A stretch of DNA of 16,778 nucleotides from Anaerolineaceae bacterium (GTDB taxonomy: Bacteria > Chloroflexota > Anaerolineae > Anaerolineales > Anaerolineaceae). This document shows, piece by piece, positions 15,063 through 16,778 of the stretch; the stretch's first letter is position 1, and each line of letters starts with the position of its first letter. The notes beneath the pieces were generated by a model. It had not been told where the DNA came from. It worked only from the letters and a program-made list of their open reading frames with translations, and did not search any database. The stretch lies in the NCBI GenBank assembly GCA_011620505.1, contig WOZA01000101.1, positions 1 to 16,778 of the forward strand, in the 5' to 3' direction. The position numbers and the translations under genes were made by a program.

Positions 15063-16778
15063 TTATTCAGCGCTGATTGGACCGTATAACGTGGTTGTCA
15101 AGGCAAAGTCCACAGCTTCGAGCCAATAGAAGGTCGTCATCCCGGCCGCGACATCTTCATCAAGGTATTCATAGAAAGCGCCTGAAGTGCCTCCCATGGC
15201 CTTACTGGGAATTAACTCAGAATTGATTTGAACCTTAGGCCCATCCTCAGTTTCGGCTCGATACAAATTGAAGCCCAAGTTATCTACCTCGCTTGCCGTC
15301 TCCCAGCTGAGCAACACACCTTCCGGTTTGTTTTCGGCATCAAAGGAAATCAAAGTTACTCCAGTAATGCTACAAGTCGCTGTAGAAGAATTGTTTGTCA
15401 TGTTGGGGTCTGCTGTTATGGACGAAACTGTTGCTGTATTAGTAATACTGCCCGCTGCTAAGTTTACATTTATCCTTACTACCCACTTTGCCAGGGGGTC
15501 GGTTGTATAGTCAAGTAAGGGAGTGCCCAGGCTACAGTTAATCGTTTTCCCAGAAACTGTACAGCTACCCTGATTAATTGTGCCGGATGAAGTGATTAAT
15601 TGAGAGGTATGGCTTACATAATTTACCCCAGCAGGCAAGGTGTCTGTGAGGGTGACCGATCGTGCAAAACCTGGTCCTAGATTTGAGGCTGTGATGATGT
15701 AGTAAGGATTCTGTCCATCAAACCCCGAGCATGTTTTTGCTGCGCTGATATCCGCCAGAGGTTGTTCAATCCGCGCCCATAAGCAAGCCTGATTGTTCTG
15801 GTCTTCCTGGGTGACAAACGCTGCAGAAACAGAATCTTCGTTAAATGATTGCCAGCATGCATCCGTACCATTACCCGTCTCCGTAAAGCCCAGGATATTA
15901 ACTGTGTAGGTGCCGTCTGGGCATACAAAGGTGGGGTTAGCCGTAGTTAGATACTCAATCGTGACCTTATCAGGACAGTCTGTATCACCGCTTTCGCCAT
16001 AAGCACAAGGTGCAGTGTTACCTGTCTCATCAAGCGTAAAACGCGGGACGATCGTAATGCTGCTCGGGACAGGCGTTGATCCATCATTGCACGTAACCGG
16101 CACAGTGACTGTGAGATCAACAGAACCAAATGGATTGGGATTATTATAACTGTCATCTGAATTGAAAACCTGGTTGTTGTAGTGCGTAAAACTGCCCAAG
16201 TAGAAGGGGGTCAACGCTGCTGGGGATATTGGAGCATCCCGACCGTCAAACCCAAAGCCACTCTGCTGGGAAAAGTCCGTTATCTGACAACTATAGGATT
16301 GCCATTCTGTACCAGGGAGATAGGCATCTCTTCCATAACGAACCTGGTTTTCATCGGTCGTAGGTCCGGTTTGCACTGCTGGATTCCAATCGCTGTAAAC
16401 AGTAGGGTTGTTGCCGGGCCCGGTAGCCCAACGATCACAGCGCGCGCCTTCAGTGGCAGTGCCGGTATCTTTGACCAGGACAACTGTGCGATAGTTGTCA
16501 TTGTTATAAGTAAACACCTGATCTTCCTGTGTAGTTGCGCCTGTTGCATCATCGCTTACAAGAACGTAAACATCTCCGTTTGCAAGAAACACATTATTAA
16601 GATTGACAGTAGTATGTGATAAATTATCTGTAAAAAAATACACATCGTAGTCACCCAAACTTACTGCAGCACCCGTTCTGTTAGCAATCTCAATACCGAT
16701 ATAGTCATCCCGATCAAACAAATTATCGCGTTCGTCATAGATATACTCCGAGAAGAATAAATCGGGCGCATTCGTACA
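15063..16778 (-). CDS. Surface protein with lamin-tail-like and DUF11 domains (5' end outside window)
   Basis: The frame is open to the right edge; 571 codons are visible and the true start lies outside. The TTG at 16721 is internal, because the residues before it (A-P-D-L-F-F-S-E-Y-I-Y) are the typical first strand of a lamin-tail-like domain. The numbers below count from that TTG. The lamin-tail-like domain runs to about 150, and a Cys-containing beta region of unknown family covers about 160-320. A DUF11 domain with N-L-G-P-G-F-A, T-D-T-L-P-A-G-V and I-T-N-T-A-T-V spans about 325-450. The C-terminal beta domain (455-552) with S-W-E-T-A-S-E-V-D-N-L-G-F-N-L-Y-R-A resembles the one in the M23 paralogue. 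It ends without the P-L-I type tail. Likely exported and cell-surface; no enzyme motif is seen. Confidence 0.88.
   Translation of the reverse strand, partial: CTNAPDLFFSEYIYDERDNLFDRDDYIGIEIANRTGAAVSLGDYDVYFFTDNLSHTTVNLNNVFLANGDVYVLVSDDATGATTQEDQVFTYNNDNYRTVVLVKDTGTATEGARCDRWATGPGNNPTVYSDWNPAVQTGPTTDENQVRYGRDAYLPGTEWQSYSCQITDFSQQSGFGFDGRDAPISPAALTPFYLGSFTHYNNQVFNSDDSYNNPNPFGSVDLTVTVPVTCNDGSTPVPSSITIVPRFTLDETGNTAPCAYGESGDTDCPDKVTIEYLTTANPTFVCPDGTYTVNILGFTETGNGTDACWQSFNEDSVSAAFVTQEDQNNQACLWARIEQPLADISAAKTCSGFDGQNPYYIITASNLGPGFARSVTLTDTLPAGVNYVSHTSQLITSSGTINQGSCTVSGKTINCSLGTPLLDYTTDPLAKWVVRINVNLAAGSITNTATVSSITADPNMTNNSSTATCSITGVTLISFDAENKPEGVLLSWETASEVDNLGFNLYRAETEDGPKVQINSELIPSKAMGGTSGAFYEYLDEDVAAGMTTFYWLEAVDFALTTTLYGPISAE

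Noticed and set aside
16182..16619. 145-codon plus-strand frame
   Set aside because: It lies antisense within the lamin-tail/DUF11 gene, has no recognisable domain, and reads like a shadow of the codon pattern on the other strand.
16719..16721. TTG as start codon of the lamin-tail/DUF11 gene
   Set aside because: The frame stays open to the right edge, and the residues before the TTG form the expected first strand of the lamin-tail-like domain, so the start lies outside the window.

Overview
The window looks like part of a Chloroflexota chromosome, most likely an Anaerolineae-type bacterium. This is inferred from gene style, not from a marker gene. Every gene I can support is on the minus strand. 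Most are large secreted surface proteins built from cadherin/VCBS-like Ig repeats, with DUF11 and lamin-tail domains and short C-terminal tails of the form (aromatic)-x-x-P-(L/I)-I-x-(K/N). Genes are moderate in GC and the longer spacers are very AT-rich. There are no tRNA, rRNA, IS or CRISPR features.

Right to left, in the direction of transcription, the layout is as follows. (1) 15063-16778 holds a surface protein whose start lies beyond the right edge (lamin-tail-like domain, DUF11, small C-terminal beta domain). (2) 14898-8719 is a compact operon: a PqqD-like peptide-binding protein, a radical SAM/SPASM enzyme, a 51-residue Cys-containing peptide whose start overlaps the enzyme's stop, an HprK-like P-loop protein, and a secreted gingipain-family (C25) cysteine protease. 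It closes with a strong intrinsic terminator at 8665-8697. (3) 8586-8071 is an S26B-type (Sec11-like) signal-peptidase-fold protein. (4) 7639-4364 and 3953 to beyond the left edge are two tandem paralogues of a very large secreted M23 metallopeptidase with a P-domain and many Ig-like repeats.

The peptide at 13339-13494 is the central observation. It has the composition of a ribosomally made, post-translationally modified peptide (RiPP) precursor: a basic leader with a Y-x-x-P motif, then a core with Cys26, Cys42 and Cys48. The PqqD-like protein would bind the leader, the SPASM enzyme would modify the core, and the HprK-like protein could modify it further. The exported C25 protease and the S26-fold protein are candidate maturation factors or co-regulated partners. 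No transporter is visible in the window.

The second main observation is at the DNA level. The two M23 paralogues share an 1842-bp segment (2125-3966 and 5811-7652) in which I found no mismatch. It covers the ribosome binding site, signal peptide, peptidase domain, P-domain and first Ig repeat. On both sides the sequences are still homologous but clearly diverged, which is the signature of recent gene conversion between old duplicates, or of an assembly artefact that needs excluding. The identical segments are direct repeats 3686 bp apart and could recombine to swap the C-terminal repeat region.
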